From NCBI GenBank assembly GCA_030248225.1, contig JASANE010020378.1:1-64000 (forward strand): DNA of 64,000 nucleotides, read 5' to 3'. Position numbers and translations under genes: made by a program. Positions within the stretch are counted from its first letter, which is position 1; each line of letters starts with the position of its first letter. The DNA comes from Trileptium ribeirensis. Its lineage: Eukaryota > Nematoda > Enoplea > Enoplida > Thoracostomopsidae. Shown here one piece after another: positions 23,142 to 37,036 of this stretch. The notes under the pieces were generated by a model. That model ran no database searches and had not been told where the DNA came from. It was given only the letters and a program-made list of their open reading frames with translations.

Positions 23142-26100
23142 CTGAATTATGCAGTAAATACAGTTAAAATACTTCCTAAATATCGGATTAAATAAGGAAT
23201 GGTCACCGTGGATTTTTCAATGTATTTATAGTTGACAAACATTCATTATTGCCAGCCTTGTCAACTTGTGGTTGCTATACTAAGTGGAAAACTACGAATT
23301 ATAGGATTTATACCGCAATAATTTTGTAGCTTATACCGTGGTAGGATGATATCGACACTATGATGGAGCAATCCGCAGATACTTACAATGTGAAAATTTG
23401 AGATAGGCGTCAATCAGTCAATAGTCGCAAGAGGCAAAAGCAATATCGACGCTATTTGCCAGCCTATGGCTACGGCTGGCCTAGTATTACTTTAGTTAAT
23501 GCTACTTAGAAAATTGAGACTATTGCCAAAAAAATTTCTTCGAAACGACTGTTTGCACAAATTACTTACGACAGAGCTGTAATGCCCCGAAATTAAGGTC
23601 ACGTTCGGAATCTAATAAACAAAACGTTAAATTACGGGAACTACCTGACCATGGAGACAAAACATTAACCAAACTCTATAATATTTTTCAATACATTGCT
23701 TGAAATCAGTGTACAGTGCAGCACGTAGATTGTATTATCTCATTTTACAGATAATTTCAAGTCTAAAATTATAAAAAAACTGTGAAATACTAATATGCGC
23801 TGCTTGTGGATAACAATATAATTCAATATTTCTTAAAATGTAAATACTCAAAGGGGTGCTAACGTCCAATCTTTGTTAAAAACAACTTTCTTAACCCGAA
23901 GAAAAAAGAAACGTTCGCATGTTGTAAATCTCATGGCACAATATATTTCAAACGCTTGTCTAAAGGGTCAGTTCACCAATGGCAGAATGGTTAGTGTGGT
24001 AAGATACATTGCAAACAAGCATAGTATAGTTCGCAGTATAAATTGTCATTTGCTATACACAGTGCCACTGGCTACGTTCTTCATCATATATAAACTTTAT
24101 AATTTGTAAATGAGCTATAATTAGAAACATTGATATAGACACAAAAAATCCTTTTTAAAACATCGAACCATTCAGAATTGCAAAATATTGACGTTGAGTC
24201 GTCAGGTACATTTAATAGTCATTGATGTTTGTTCCCAAAATATTCAAATGTTAATCTAAAAATCAAACAAAAACTTTGGTATTTTAGCATCACTGGCGAA
24301 GTTGCTAGTCATAAAAAGTAAAAATATAGGTAGGAAATTCGCGTTTCCGATACAAATAATAGTTTGTATAATTGCAACGTTTGCCTGTTTTCTAGCTTAT
24401 TCCACGCTATTGGTCACCTAATTATTGATATTTTATATTGCTTCGACCTCATATCGCAAAATCTCATGTCAAAAACTTTGACCGCGATTGCTTAATCTTA
24501 TAATCTTTTTGAAGTGGTATATTTGTGTAAAGTGAAAAAAAATAAGTGTTTCAAACCATGAAACAAGACAAATCAACGAACGACACAGACTGAAAAACAC
24601 TACCGCATTTCCACAGAAACCCACACACATCATTTTGCTTTTCATTTCAATCAACCAACAATGAACAAGACTTTTCTTTGCAACATAAAGCTCAAAAAGT
24701 CAATTTTCCGATATACAATTACCATTCTGACAATATTATTATTATTATTATCAAAGTTTTAACAGGATTATGAACTCATGATGGGCTTACATTGTACTAG
24801 CATGCAATGCGAAAACAGTTAAGTTGGAAATGTGAAGAGGAAAATTATCAAATTTGGAGGGCTCCTTGTATCCGTGGTCCCCGGCAACCAAAATTGCACT
24901 TGGGCTCCACAATTCGAACACCACTGGCAGAACTTCAGTTCAATTTCTGCTTCAAGGTTGCTGTTCAGTTGTGTATCGTACACGCTCAAGTTGCGTTTGC
25001 GTGGGAGAGGGGAAGAGTCTGCGCTGCGGTCCTAGTGCAGCGAAGGGCCCGAGAGTTTGAGTGGGATAATCCGATGAGCATCTACTGTTGTTGTGATTAA
25101 CAATGTTTTGAAGTGTATTATATAGCTATTTATATTATTACTATTTCTGGTTGGTTTTCGATAACATGAAACGCAGTTTTTGTTTTGAAATTCAAAAAGG
25201 CGAACGCTCCAAATCGGTCCGAGGACGAAAAAATTTATGTTTAGCGAAGATCCTTAAAGTTTTAACAAACTTTCATGTTTTAGGTAGCAATAAATTCGTA
25301 TGAAAATTCAAAAAAACGGCTATTATTGAATTTTGTGTAACATATCACCACTTAAGAGAAGTAGTGGGATACACCATTATGTATGACTGATTATAGAGCT
25401 AAAACGGACTATCGACGAATTTTCATGGAGATGGATAAAACAACTTGGATTAAAGTCAAATATCACTCACAATTTTCATGGCAAATTGATGAAAACTGAT
25501 ATTCTTTTCAAAAAGGCGAACACGAAATATAGGTAAGGCTGAAAGGTTGAAAGACGCTATTAAGGTACGTAGGAAAAAGGGGAGGAATATATGAACAACT
25601 ATAACATTCAAGCAGCTGCAAAGTTTGAGTCCTTGGTTTGGGTTAATGCGGCGTTAACATTGTAATGTTCCCAACATTTGGAACCTGTGTACCACACATA
25701 GTGCCAGGCTATCCTTCGACAATAGGGTGTCTTAGACACCCCATGCTTTTCGTAAAACTTTTCAAGGATAGTTAGCTAAGATGCTGTCATTTTCCGACGG
25801 CGTCAAGGACACCATGCCTTCTTTGAAATTTTATTGAGGATATACGGCATGCCATCTTGTCGACGTGCATATTTTCCTAAATTCGAAATTTTCAATACAA
25901 CTGAATAATACACCACATTAGCTACAGACAGTATGCGTTTGTTTTGCTAATTCCCGAAAAAATAGTAGCTAAATGTGTGTGCGACATCACAAAAAAATGT
26001 AGGACTAAGGGTATATCGCATACCCTCAGGAATTGATTTACTGTATGGGTATGACGTTGACTGTCTATACGGAAGGATCGCGACTATAGGGGGACAAAAG

Positions 26101-27899
26101 CTCCACATATATATGGACATTATAACGTTAAGCCTGCCTAAGACTTTTCTGAATTTGCATGAATCTTGTATTCAAACGTAACGTTAGGACATAGTGCTCT
26201 ATATCAGAGAAAATACACCATATATTTACATTAAACGGACCATTTTATGGAAAATAAGGATAGCACGTAATGGTATTTCGAACCAAAATTACAGACCGCT
26301 AGCAGTACATTTATCTACCTTTGGTTATTTTTTTGGCAATGGCCCGACGCCCAAGGTAACTGTATAAATATTACAGAAACTTCGAATTTGGACTTGTTTC
26401 GCAGTTATATCTTGTGCCGCGATCAACATACGGAGTTTTTATTACATAGCTAGGAGTCTGAGTATTTGAACTTGCTATTTGTTTTTGCCTTTTTGTTGCG
26501 AGAAAACTTTAAGTGCACCCTACTAACTATCCCAAATTATAATTTCGCATAAAAATTGTTGCGGAACGCTTTTTATTCGTTTCAAAGATGGCGTACAACT
26601 GCTCGAAAATAATGTGCTCTAGGATTGAAATCTAGTTATTTTGCGTTCGAGAAAGTTCGGGTAAAATTACCGAAATTTTTGAGAAAGAAAATTTGTCGAA
26701 TTTCAATTAAACGGTTTCTTTCACGAATACTAAGAACTTAACCATAGAATCGATGTGCTTGTGACGTCGTTATTGCGTTAAACGTGTTCCCGAATGCTTA
26801 ATAATGTTATGCCAACTTGATAGGCATTAGAGACCACAATGCCGGCAAATTTAAAATCGCCAAAATTCTGTTCGCGCACGAGATACTATTTTTGGCATTT
26901 GAATTTGATTATGCCTGGTTTCGGCTGGTGAAAAACCGAATGAAATTCAGCACTTTTGCCGTAACAAGGGGTTGCGATCTAATATTGGTTATAACAAAAT
27001 CGGATAGTCGGTAGAATCACCTTAAGTTTATTAACCTTAAGTTGGTAGAATTATTTGTTTTTAATACCATAATTACAGTGTAATGTTCATGGTTGTCGGA
27101 AATTCGCCCACCGTGGCGCGTCTGCAACTTCCCATCTACCGGTGGGCCTTAGTGTACTATATTCTCAAAAATACGGCATTTTGGTATTAAATCAATAGTT
27201 TTATAGAATACAGCAGTGTTTTGCAGCAAACATCCACACATGCAGATGCTCCGAGATCTCGGAGCTCCCTCCCCTGTGAGCAGTCGTGGCGAAGCAACTC
27301 GCGAAAAAAACCGTAAATTTTGTAGGTGTTTATTCAGGCAGAGAGAATTCTATGGTTCATGAGCATCATTTGAATTTCAAAATATATTCATGAGCATATG
27401 AGACAAATACGAAAGATCACGATAAGATCTATTTATACGCAAAAATTTCGACTACTCTGATAATTGTAAGCTTAGTACGCAGTAGTACAAACTTTGACTG
27501 CTGACATTCTCTACGCGCGTTTGAAATTTCTTAAAAACAACCACCAAAAACGTAACTTGAAGTGTGTACATATCAAGCACTGATGGGATGGCTTATAGCG
27601 CCAACCCTTTTAAAGATAGCGAAAAATGGCACAAAGAGCAGCGTTATTATCAACGCAATTCGGAATAAACGGTCAGTCTGTGATGGTAAACAAGACATCA
27701 ATAATGTTTTGTTATATTACATTTTCTAATTTAAAATATATTAAACTCATAAATGGGTAAAAATAAAAATCAGGATGTATATCAAAAATAAACATAATTA
27801 ATAGGCAACGCCTACCCTTAAATGAATAAATAAATCCCGGCCTTGTATCCCAAAATTAAATTTGAGTCATTTGAGTCTTGGAGTGGCCTGCAGAAACGA
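23142..27899. other. AT-rich DNA, probably dystrobrevin intron
   Basis: No exon was recognised. A somewhat GC-richer patch at 24807-25100 is open in three plus-strand frames (up to 97 codons) but has no motif and reads like a repeat fragment. A perfect 7-bp hairpin lies at 25725-25741. A TTA microsatellite lies near 24736-24750. Confidence 0.4.
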
Positions 27900-28200
27900 A
27901 AAATTCAAATTGAAAACAACGTACCCAGGCAACAGACCTTCAGTAAAAGCATTGCCAGGATACGAAGGCGGGATGTGATGAAAAGATACACCCAAAATTC
28001 AGCTCTCCTGGATAGAATGCAAGCCATTGTTGTAGTTAAGTGATCGACTAAAGAATATTGCTAAATTTTGAGGTTATAAAGACCTACCGTAAAATAATTG
28101 CTAGGATCCAAAGGCAGGATGTGATGAACGCATCTACCTAAAATTCAGTTGTTAACATCAACACAACGCAAACCATTGTGTAATGTAGTGACAGACTAAA
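27900..28200. repeat. Two tandem copies of a ~146-bp unit
   Basis: GGCGGGATGTGATGAA at 27967 recurs as GGCAGGATGTGATGAA at 28113. Each is followed by an AAAATTCAG word, a GCAARCCATTGT word, GACTAAAG and TTTTGAGGTTAT. The right copy overlaps the outer end of the giant inverted repeat. Confidence 0.75.
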
Positions 28201-31200
28201 GCATATTACTACATTTTGAGGTTATTACCGACATAATTAGGGTTGCGAAAATTTCGAATTTGATTGTGACTGTTTCATGAATAAAATAGATATTAAAATT
28301 TAGTTATAAATTTTAATTAAAATGCTCCGTTCCTTTAATATAAGCGAAGCGCATTTACACATTTAGTACACATAGCTACTAAACAAATAATTCGAAACTA
28401 TATATTAAAACGCAAAAATAGATTACCAATAATTATTTTATTTGCAGCTTATAAATTTAATGATCACTACTTTTACTGTAATACGCCGATAAGCTATTTG
28501 TCTAATACCGTGGTAGAATTTTTGGAGTTATGTAATTATTAGATGGGCTTTACCCTAGATGCATGCATACATTAATTCAGCAAACTAAAATATTAACTAT
28601 CTTAAATAAAAAGTTATATCGAATGATTGGAGAACTTCGTACCAGTGGTATTCGTTCATAACATAAAAAGTCACTTTTAAATAAAAAAGTTGATAATCTC
28701 TGAAACGATTTCCAAGGTTTAAGTCCGACAATCACAGAGGTGTAACCGCCACCACCGTGCATCTATAAAACAAATTTTGCAACTGCTAAGTTTTAAATGA
28801 AAAACTATCTTTTATAAAAAGTTATATCAAATGATTAGAGATGTCGAAGGGAAATAAACGGCCAATTTTCCACTAAACAGTTAATTTTCAGCATATAGGA
28901 AGTAATAATAACATAATAGTAAATATAATCATATTTTCAGGATATAAGAAGTACAGATGAAGAGATTTAAAAAAATGGGCTTCAGGCTCTCATGATACAT
29001 AAATACGAACATAGATAAAGCAGTCTAACTCAGCGCGTAATGTCGAGAGCGTGAATGCGGATTTATACACAATTACAAAGTACTATAAGCAAAGACGTAG
29101 CCAGGCAAAATTGTGATGTACCCCAAACCAGTCTTTTTAAGGATAAAAACCTTCTGAAGTATATAATATGTTGATACGTACAAACATGAAAAATATTTCG
29201 CCTTCAATTCGAAGCTGTTTCTTGGCAATACCACGTTGGACTTCATTGTGAGCCCTAATTTTACACTGTTATGTCGCGCAAATTAATAGTGTTTGGCAAC
29301 GGTTGTAAAAGCGGTAGGCTTACCGACGGCAGCTCGTTCAACAATTTCCTGTCGTCAACGGTCGCGACATTCGCTGGTCAGCAGCTAGCGTCGTTTACAA
29401 CGAATGCCTCGCTATATACAGCTGGGCGGCAGCTGTACAGTAACTGAATTAAACGCAACAACCAAAACGTTTTAATGTATACATTCTCCAATTGCCAACA
29501 TACTGAGTTGTGCAATAATGTCATACAATTATATGTTTATTTTAAAACTAATACGCGTTAGTATTTAATGATAGTCGGCCTTCGCGCAGCACTAATTAAG
29601 ATAGTCTTGCCTAAGCGTAGGATTCGGCACTTTAGTCATTGCATTGTACACTGTGTAAAACCTTAATATGCAAATAGAGGAAATTTTCGAGAGTCTTGAT
29701 GACGCGTTTACGAATATTAAAATTCGTTTTGTAATAAGACAAGCTTCTTGGCAGTCAGCTGTCTATTGGCGGTCGCCCCGACGTTGAGCAGTTGACCGTG
29801 GACATCGGCCGGCCGCTGGCCGTCGGCCGGTGGTTTCACTTCAAAGCCGGCCGTTGTCCAATACTAGTTGAAATAAAATAAATTCAGCGTATATGAGGGT
29901 AAATTTTTGCCTGTGAATGAGCCTGTAATAACCTATCTGTAAAATGATCAATATATTGCTTAAAATGACTTTTTATTCGCTAAAATTGGACATTTGCCTA
30001 GTCACAAATAACCAACCAAAAGAAAATGCTGGCAATGTCGCTGCGACTAGACATTTGAAACTAGATAGCTGGAAAGTGCTAAGAGTACAGGTATTTATGA
30101 AGCGAAACAGTGAGCAACTAATCACAAATTATGGTATATCCTGTATCAATTGAATGCACATTTGAAATACCGCATGCTTTTGTTAAAAGGCAAGAAACAT
30201 CTGTGATTGAATCACACAAAACCAAAGTAGCCTGTCCATTGGACTTTGTGCGAAAATCCAAGTTTGATATCAATCGCAAACCATAGTGTGCTACGCAGAA
30301 TTACGCATAGGTATTTCAGTGCCCGGAACAGAGGTGAAGACCTAGATTCGAAACAAGCTAGCACGGTCTCCTTTCCTTAGCTTTGCAGTATTTTACTAAC
30401 TTTATAGCTAGCGTAATTATAGTTCATGACACTGTAAAAGGTCGACAAAGATGAGTTTCGAACACACAACCTGGTCGATATACGGACGCAAGAGGACTAG
30501 AACTGACTGCGGTACAAAGATTTCCAGTTTTCACGTCCGATAACAAACCACCCGTTATAAAACCCATGTAGATAATAAAATTATCTACATTCGTATTATC
30601 ATTAAAGGTTTTACACACTAAGCCATTAAGAACTTAGACTAGCACTATCGATCTTCCATGCAATGAACACTTTTTAGATCATAAAACGGAAAAGAAAACA
30701 TTAGGTGCTGAAGTTCTTAGAACTACTACAGCCAAATTGTTATTATCGTTAACTAAATACAAGAATAAGATAGCAGCAACCGAGAAGGAGAACAGACAAA
30801 AACGTAATAGGAAAATTACAGCAGGTAATCTGGAATGTCATAAAGTAGGTTATTTAGTACACGACATGTGAACAAAAAATGCTGGCTTCAGAAATAGCAC
30901 ATGGATTAATATAGAGGCACTTCTTTCGAAAGAACGTGTGAAAAGGTGAGGGTGTGCTGACAGTTGCATACTACGGTACGGGGTTGTGAGTTGTGCTGGA
31001 AGTTATACTCTAATTGTACTTTAACTAATTGTCTTAAAATTACGAAATCCTGTATTATTAAATTGTTACCTAATGTTACGATCGAGAGCTACCGATTTGG
31101 AAAAGTTTACGACTCCAACCCTGTATACATACCTAATAAAACCAGCTTTATGTAAAGCCAAGGGTTTATACCGATAGAAGGCAGATGACTGATTGTTGAT

Positions 31201-34200
31201 GGAAACATAATTGTATATTTATTATTGTCAGGGGTGGACTAAGCACATTGGAACGTTTTCAAATCGGGAGGTGGGAGGTGGGACAATGACAGTCCCAAAT
31301 GATATAGAAATTCTCAATAACAATTATCAACTATTTTTCAAGTCTAAACAATATAATTCTAACAATACAATTCTTGTACAAGAAAACTAAACATGCACCC
31401 GGTAAACACGGCCGCCCAGGTTCGTATCGGTCTTATCCAAATTTCATGCAAGCTATTTACAAGTTGAAAATGATGCGTTAAAAAGTGTAAGTCCATCGTA
31501 TATGTGGGCCCACAGCAACCATCTGCCCCCAGAGTCCAAACGCCTTTGAATTGCAAAAAAATTGTTAGGGCTGATTTCGGGTCTTTCTTTATACCCATTT
31601 CTACAATATAAGGTTGTGTTTTTCATAAATAAATTCTAACACGAACCTATAGCGGTGCGGGATTCATCAGAACTGAAATATTTCTTAGTTGTGTTGCGCG
31701 GGATATGCATTCCAAAGGCATCGTTTACGGAAAGCCCTATTCCCTATATCGCACATCCCGCTATAATATATCAATCGTTGTCCCAGTTGTCCTAGACTGC
31801 AATTACCAAAATGGCTAGGAAAACAAAAATTAGCAAATACTTTCGAGACCAACACATCTTAAATATAAAGTGTCAAAAACAAAACAACACAGTAAAGTTG
31901 TCCCTCGACTAGTATATAATAATTATATACTATATTAATAAATATTTATAATTTATTAATAATATTTATAATTAATATCACAAACTATTATAAAACCGGT
32001 GGTGCAAATGAATAAATTCAAGTTTAAATCAATTATCAGTATCGTGAAATATAAGCCATTTTAAGCTTTTGATGCCCTACTCCATACATACCGAAGTAGC
32101 GGTTCAGGGGAGCTACCGCCCGCCCGCCCCCTGAGGCCACGGACCCTTCCCCTCCCCCGATCCCTGGTCTATCACTGAGACTACCACCGAGAGGTCGTCG
32201 ACAACTTTTTCATGCCCGCCCATGAGGTTCTCCCCATCCGAGCGCCTCTGCACCTGGAATAACCTCCCGCCCCGCCGAACCCGGCTACCTCCTGAGACCT
32301 CGGAGCATCAGCATGTATGCTCTACTCCGATGGCGCATTTGTGAAATGTTTTGCAATCTCGAGTCAACGCCAGGAAACAAACCCGGAGTTTGATTGCAAT
32401 CGGTGTATATATACGATTGAACTATTAGAGAACTGTTGCTCTATTAATTACGAAAGTTCGCAAAGCGAACTTAACAACACACGTGCAAAAATCCGGCACA
32501 CTGCATTTTTGGATAGTGCAACACTCCGCAAAACACATTGTTAATGATAGTTCTTGACATTAAATGGTTACATCCTATCATTTTTCAGCCTTCGCTTGTT
32601 ACCTTTACCAATTGTAAAATAAGTTACGTGAAGTTTTACATCGCTTTTTAGGTTTATTATAGATCTTACAGCAAGTAAGGTTAGACCATTAAAACCTTAA
32701 AGTTTGTTTTTCAAGCACCAATTTGAATTTCAAGACCTAAGCTTGATATTCTACGATCTAAACCGAATAATAATCTAAGGTCTAGCGAGATGTAGACGTC
32801 AGGAATGATACAGATATGTGGTTCAATGATACGTCACTCAAAATAACTTCCACGAAATTTAAGAAAATATTCTTCGATATTTGTTGAAATTTATATAAAT
32901 TTTATATTTAGAAACAATACAATAAAATTTCAAATTTAAATCATTTTAAATTTCATTTTATTGAATTGTAAAAGAATATTCTGGTGTCGCGTAAATAAAA
33001 AAATTCTCCTTAATTTCATGGACAGTATTCAGGAACAATATATTCGGTATATTCGGAATAAGCCACCGAAAGCTCTATCTCTGCATTTTCAAAATAACTA
33101 GACACTTCATAGTGTCAACTAAAACTTTCAGTAAAGAGCGAATGCCAAAGATTTCTTGAATTAAGCTCTTGGGCTGAAAAAGATATTTCACCGTACGGAT
33201 CACGGCTTAAAAAGTATTTCAGCTCCAACCATCTGGAATAAGCGTGATTCATAACTCTTGACTAATTTCTGTTTTGCAAGTAATAGAAAAAATTACCTGG
33301 AAATGGCGTCGGACGGTAGACATATTTGGATGCCATTTTTTACAGTAGGTAAAGACCAGGTCACGGTTGCTGTTTCTTCAGCACATCATACATGCTCACA
33401 GTGGGTAAGGGAGTTGGTTTTCCCTTCTCTGATGCGGCGGTCCTTTCGCTCCCCCTCCCCCTCCCGACTTTTTGGTTACTCCTCCTGAATGCTGAACAAG
33501 CATGCACGCACTGTTATATGTGAATGGGACATAGAAAATTCAATGCTTGTTAAAAACTTTAATTGCTATGCAAATACCATTGCGCGCGTTTACTTTTCTA
33601 CAATATTGGTCTAACATTGAGGCTTGTTTCAAAGCATTGAAATCGGAATTAGTACAGCAAACGAAAAACTTGTGTTAACAAAGGAATCCAAGGTTATTAC
33701 AGTCGCAGGTGTTCCTTGCACCAAAATACGCAACTATATGAAAGAAATAGCTTTGAGAAGTGTATATGTGACACTTTTCGCCATTACCAGGCAAGGGTAT
33801 CGGGCATTGTGCAATCAGTTTCGCACGTTCCACGCCGTCTATAAAAATCATTATGACACAACGACGTAGCCCGGGGGGGGGGTTGCGGCGGTCGCGACCC
33901 CCTTTTGGTTCAACTTCAAACAAAATTTTCGAATTTTCGAAAATTGTCCTAAAATTGGCCTCTCTCGCACTAGAAAACAATTACTTTCAACCGTATTTTT
34001 GACCAAATTTCACATTTTCGTATTAAAATTAGATATTTTTGCAACAGTTGCATTTTTACTTGTTTATGCCATACTTAAAATACCAATTCCGGAAACGGGT
34101 TTCACATTTCAGAGCGCGACCCCTCCTTTCTGACGCGACCCCCCGGACCCCCCCTTTTAGGTATATACTCACTGTGGGCCATGACCCCCCCCCCCTTTTT

Positions 34201-36057
34201 CAAAATTCCTGGCTACGCCCTTGTTATGACAAAAAGTATCATTACTCTTCTCAAGAAAGCATCATGGTCTCTTCTTTAACAAAAGGAATTTCTTTATTTT
34301 ACATTAAGCAGTTTGATTGTGTGAAAAATAGCTGTCACGTTATGTCCGAAAAGCTTCGTTTAAAAATAATCAACAACTTTATGTGTGTAACCAAAACAAA
34401 TTTCTTTCTGCAAAATGTCAGTTACTCAATGCGACTTAACCTATCGAACATCGGAACACTGCTTGAGATTAAAATGTAGTACAGAATTTTTTGATTAAAA
34501 CACAATGAGCAAACGATTGTGGCTCAAGATATTTTTCAGACAAGCCATGAAGCGGATAAACGATACTTTACCTGTGATCGTAACATACAGTTATTAACAA
34601 GAAATACCCTTAGAGCTGAAATCGGGCTCATGCTCGTGCGGATCCTGCATATTGTGGTCATCGAGCGGATCATGTTCGTCGTGGACCAAGCTACTTTCGA
34701 CACGTAATAGTTTATAGTTTCGTCAATAATATACCTTATTCAAAATCCAAATTTGCAGATATTTACTATCGGAAACTCTATTTCAACATTTCAAGATCGA
34801 CGAATTCATTTTGAAGCATTAAACCGCTGGTAATAAACATTTAGCCCGCTTTCAGCTCCCGGATATTCTTCTCTAAAATATATACTTAATTTATTAAATA
34901 ATAGTACAGTTGATTTCAGTAAAATAAATAGCACAGTTGATAGATATATCGAAAAATTCAAATTCACACATTGAATTATCTAAAATATTTTCACATATAA
35001 ACTAGACTTACTCATGATTAGCTTGAACGATCGACAGCTGATCCCATAAATGTGGGAATAGCTTGCTTTCCGGAGCTAATCCACGACTTGTGCTGCTGCT
35101 GCTATAGTTATGACCGTGTCCGTGATGACTGTAATCGTGACGATGTGACATTGATTTAGACTTTTTCAGTATATAATTTAAATCAAGGAAAAATATTGAT
35201 TTCACTCATATAATACCAGGATTTTAGTAAGTCATGGACTCTTGCCTATATTGAGTATAAGAGTCATTAGTTAACTGTATAACTGAAGTATTATATGAAA
35301 TAACGGTAATCGTTGTTCATATTTACTTACTAGTAAATCGCTATCTTCGTTATGCTTATAAGTTTTTATCATTTAATGCTTAACGCGAAATTGGGGAAAT
35401 AAAATTATATTTTCGCAAACTTTTGATTCGATACCTCGCGATATTGTCGATATCACGTACAAATGGCTGATTATTTGACGATTTCATAGTATTGCCATCG
35501 GTTACAAGATAAAAGTGTTCGCAATTGATTGATTAATCGGTTCATTGATTACATTATATCACTAAGTTTGGTTGATTGATTGATGGAGTTGTTGATTGAT
35601 TGTGACATACTGATATTATATTATTATATGTTGCTACTATATTTTTGAAGTTATAACTCCTTCGAAGAAGTAAGATGCGTCAGTAAACCAATATCTACTA
35701 ACAAAGATATAAGTAACGATTTTACTTTGAATTAAAAACCCGATGCTTCGCTGGGACCATTTGAGGTTTCTATGTGTTGAGGCTCTCAGAAAACTCGTGT
35801 GAGATTGCAACGTTTCAAGTATGATAGCATAAACTGGAAGTTAAGAAGGGATGCACAGGAGGCAACAATTACTTTAGCCATACGCAAGTTATAAGTAGTA
35901 ATACCACAATTTGCACGATTTTATTGCTGATCATCTCCTTTAACCTCATGTTCTTATAAGGATTTGCCAGTATTATTGCTATACATGCGCGCAATATAAT
36001 CAGAATTTGCGCAAAACCTCTGCCCAAATACATCTAGCAGCCATTATCAAAATTACA
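28147..36057. repeat. Left arm of giant inverted repeat
   Basis: This arm runs as the reverse complement of 37037-43264 along its length, with many small insertions and deletions and substitutions. Matching anchors (left/right) include GTTAACATC 28150/43255; AAACGCAAAAATAGATTACC 28410/43010; the GTTTACAACGA and CAGACGCTAG region 29390/42190; CCGGAACAGAGGTGAAGACC 30340/41395; GCCCATGAGGTTCTCCCCAT 32218/39950; the CCGGGGGGG run 33871/38688; CATCGTGACG region 35145/37805; GCAACAATTACTTTAGCCAT 35863/37195; GCGCAAAACCTC 36010/37085. The sum of paired coordinates drifts from about 71,400 to 73,100, so the left arm carries roughly 1.7 kb of extra sequence. It has no transposase or polymerase frame that I recognise. 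Confidence 0.93.
35012..35151 (-). CDS. Possible first coding exon, gene unknown
   Basis: On the minus strand ATG at 35151 opens a frame of 46 codons plus two bases, ending at a strong donor (CATGA then GTAAGT). It encodes a His/Tyr/Ser-rich start (MSHRHDYSHHGHGHNYSSSS) followed by LAPESKLFPHLWDQLSIVQA. The frame is also open upstream to 35205 without a good acceptor, so a first coding exon is the simplest reading. It is on the same strand as, and upstream of, the dystrobrevin exons, and LFPHLWDQL vaguely resembles the residues before the first conserved dystrobrevin segment; that link is only a guess. The matching place in the right arm (about 37800-37870, plus) has CATCGTCACGATTAGGG with an early stop and lacks about 60 bases, so only this copy is intact. 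Confidence 0.35.
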
Positions 36058-37036
36058 GAGTGTAACTGCATAGCTCGTAGATTTGCGCTTCTAAATAACA
36101 AATTTTGTTCTTTATTTCATCATAGAAAAGGATACAATCCGGTTGATATACGTATAATAGTACCCTGTCTGCATAAACCCTGCGATAATTTGAAAACATC
36201 AGTTGAACAATTCTATTAACAATGTATGCTTCAACATTTGATTTCATTTTAGGATAACATAGTGGTTTTGAATTTCTTCACCTTCCCGATTTGAATTGAA
36301 TATATATTTAATAGTAAGTATTACGTCGAGGAAAATACCACAGGTATTATACGTAATCGTTCATGAGCTGTGAAATTTTGAACTATATAGGTTAGAACCA
36401 GAACAAATAAATTTTAATTTATTTTAGCCTAACAAAAATTATGCAACCTCTGCTGTAGCCAACTGATGCTCGTAGCCATACATGTATATAAGGTTTCTTA
36501 CCCGGAAGTTTAATCGCATCATAATGAAAAATTTAATCTGTTCCCCAGTTATAAACTTTGCGATAAAATTTTCGTGTTTAAATATCTAACCTTGTCAGAT
36601 TCGCATGTTGAAAACAAGCAGTATTACCTTTCCTGCGATTATCAGTTTTCAGTTAATAGATATAAATATAAGTTTTTGGCTATTACTGAAAATATATAGA
36701 TAGCATTAACTTCTAGAAGCTGTTTGCCTGCACCTTTTGCAGTGGATATACCTAACAGCTACAAAATATTAATCTTTCAGGATTATTTGTTAAATGTAGA
36801 CTCCAAAGTGTAAAAAGAGGCTCTAATAATTAATGGCTGCAATCACCGCTGGACTGCAAATTGTAGTACTAGTAATATCTAAAGGCACCAGCAGAGTCGC
36901 CACGGGGACATTGGGAGCCCTTCGCCAATGTCCCAGGTCTTAGTCGTTGCGCGATCCACCCAATTTACAACCGCAATTTTTCACCTTGAAACCGTGAAAT
37001 TGATCTGTTTCGTCGACCCCTACAATGTATGATTAC
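36058..37036. other. Spacer between the arms of the giant inverted repeat
   Basis: About 980 bases here do not pair with each other. A GC-richer patch at 36880-36970 contains GGGACATTGG (36905-36914) exactly complementary to CCAATGTCCC (36925-36934) around a 10-nt loop. Short frames on both strands near 36007-36247 have no recognisable motif. Confidence 0.7.

Noticed and set aside
23590..23645. Possible 42-nt dystrobrevin microexon with GTAAGT donor (minus)
   Set aside because: Splice-like borders are present, but the encoded residues match nothing in the family before the EF-region exon.
30424..30540. Second tRNA-like candidate (GTGTTCGAAACTC on minus)
   Set aside because: A B-box-like word is present but no A-box at the right distance, and the right-arm copy does not keep it.
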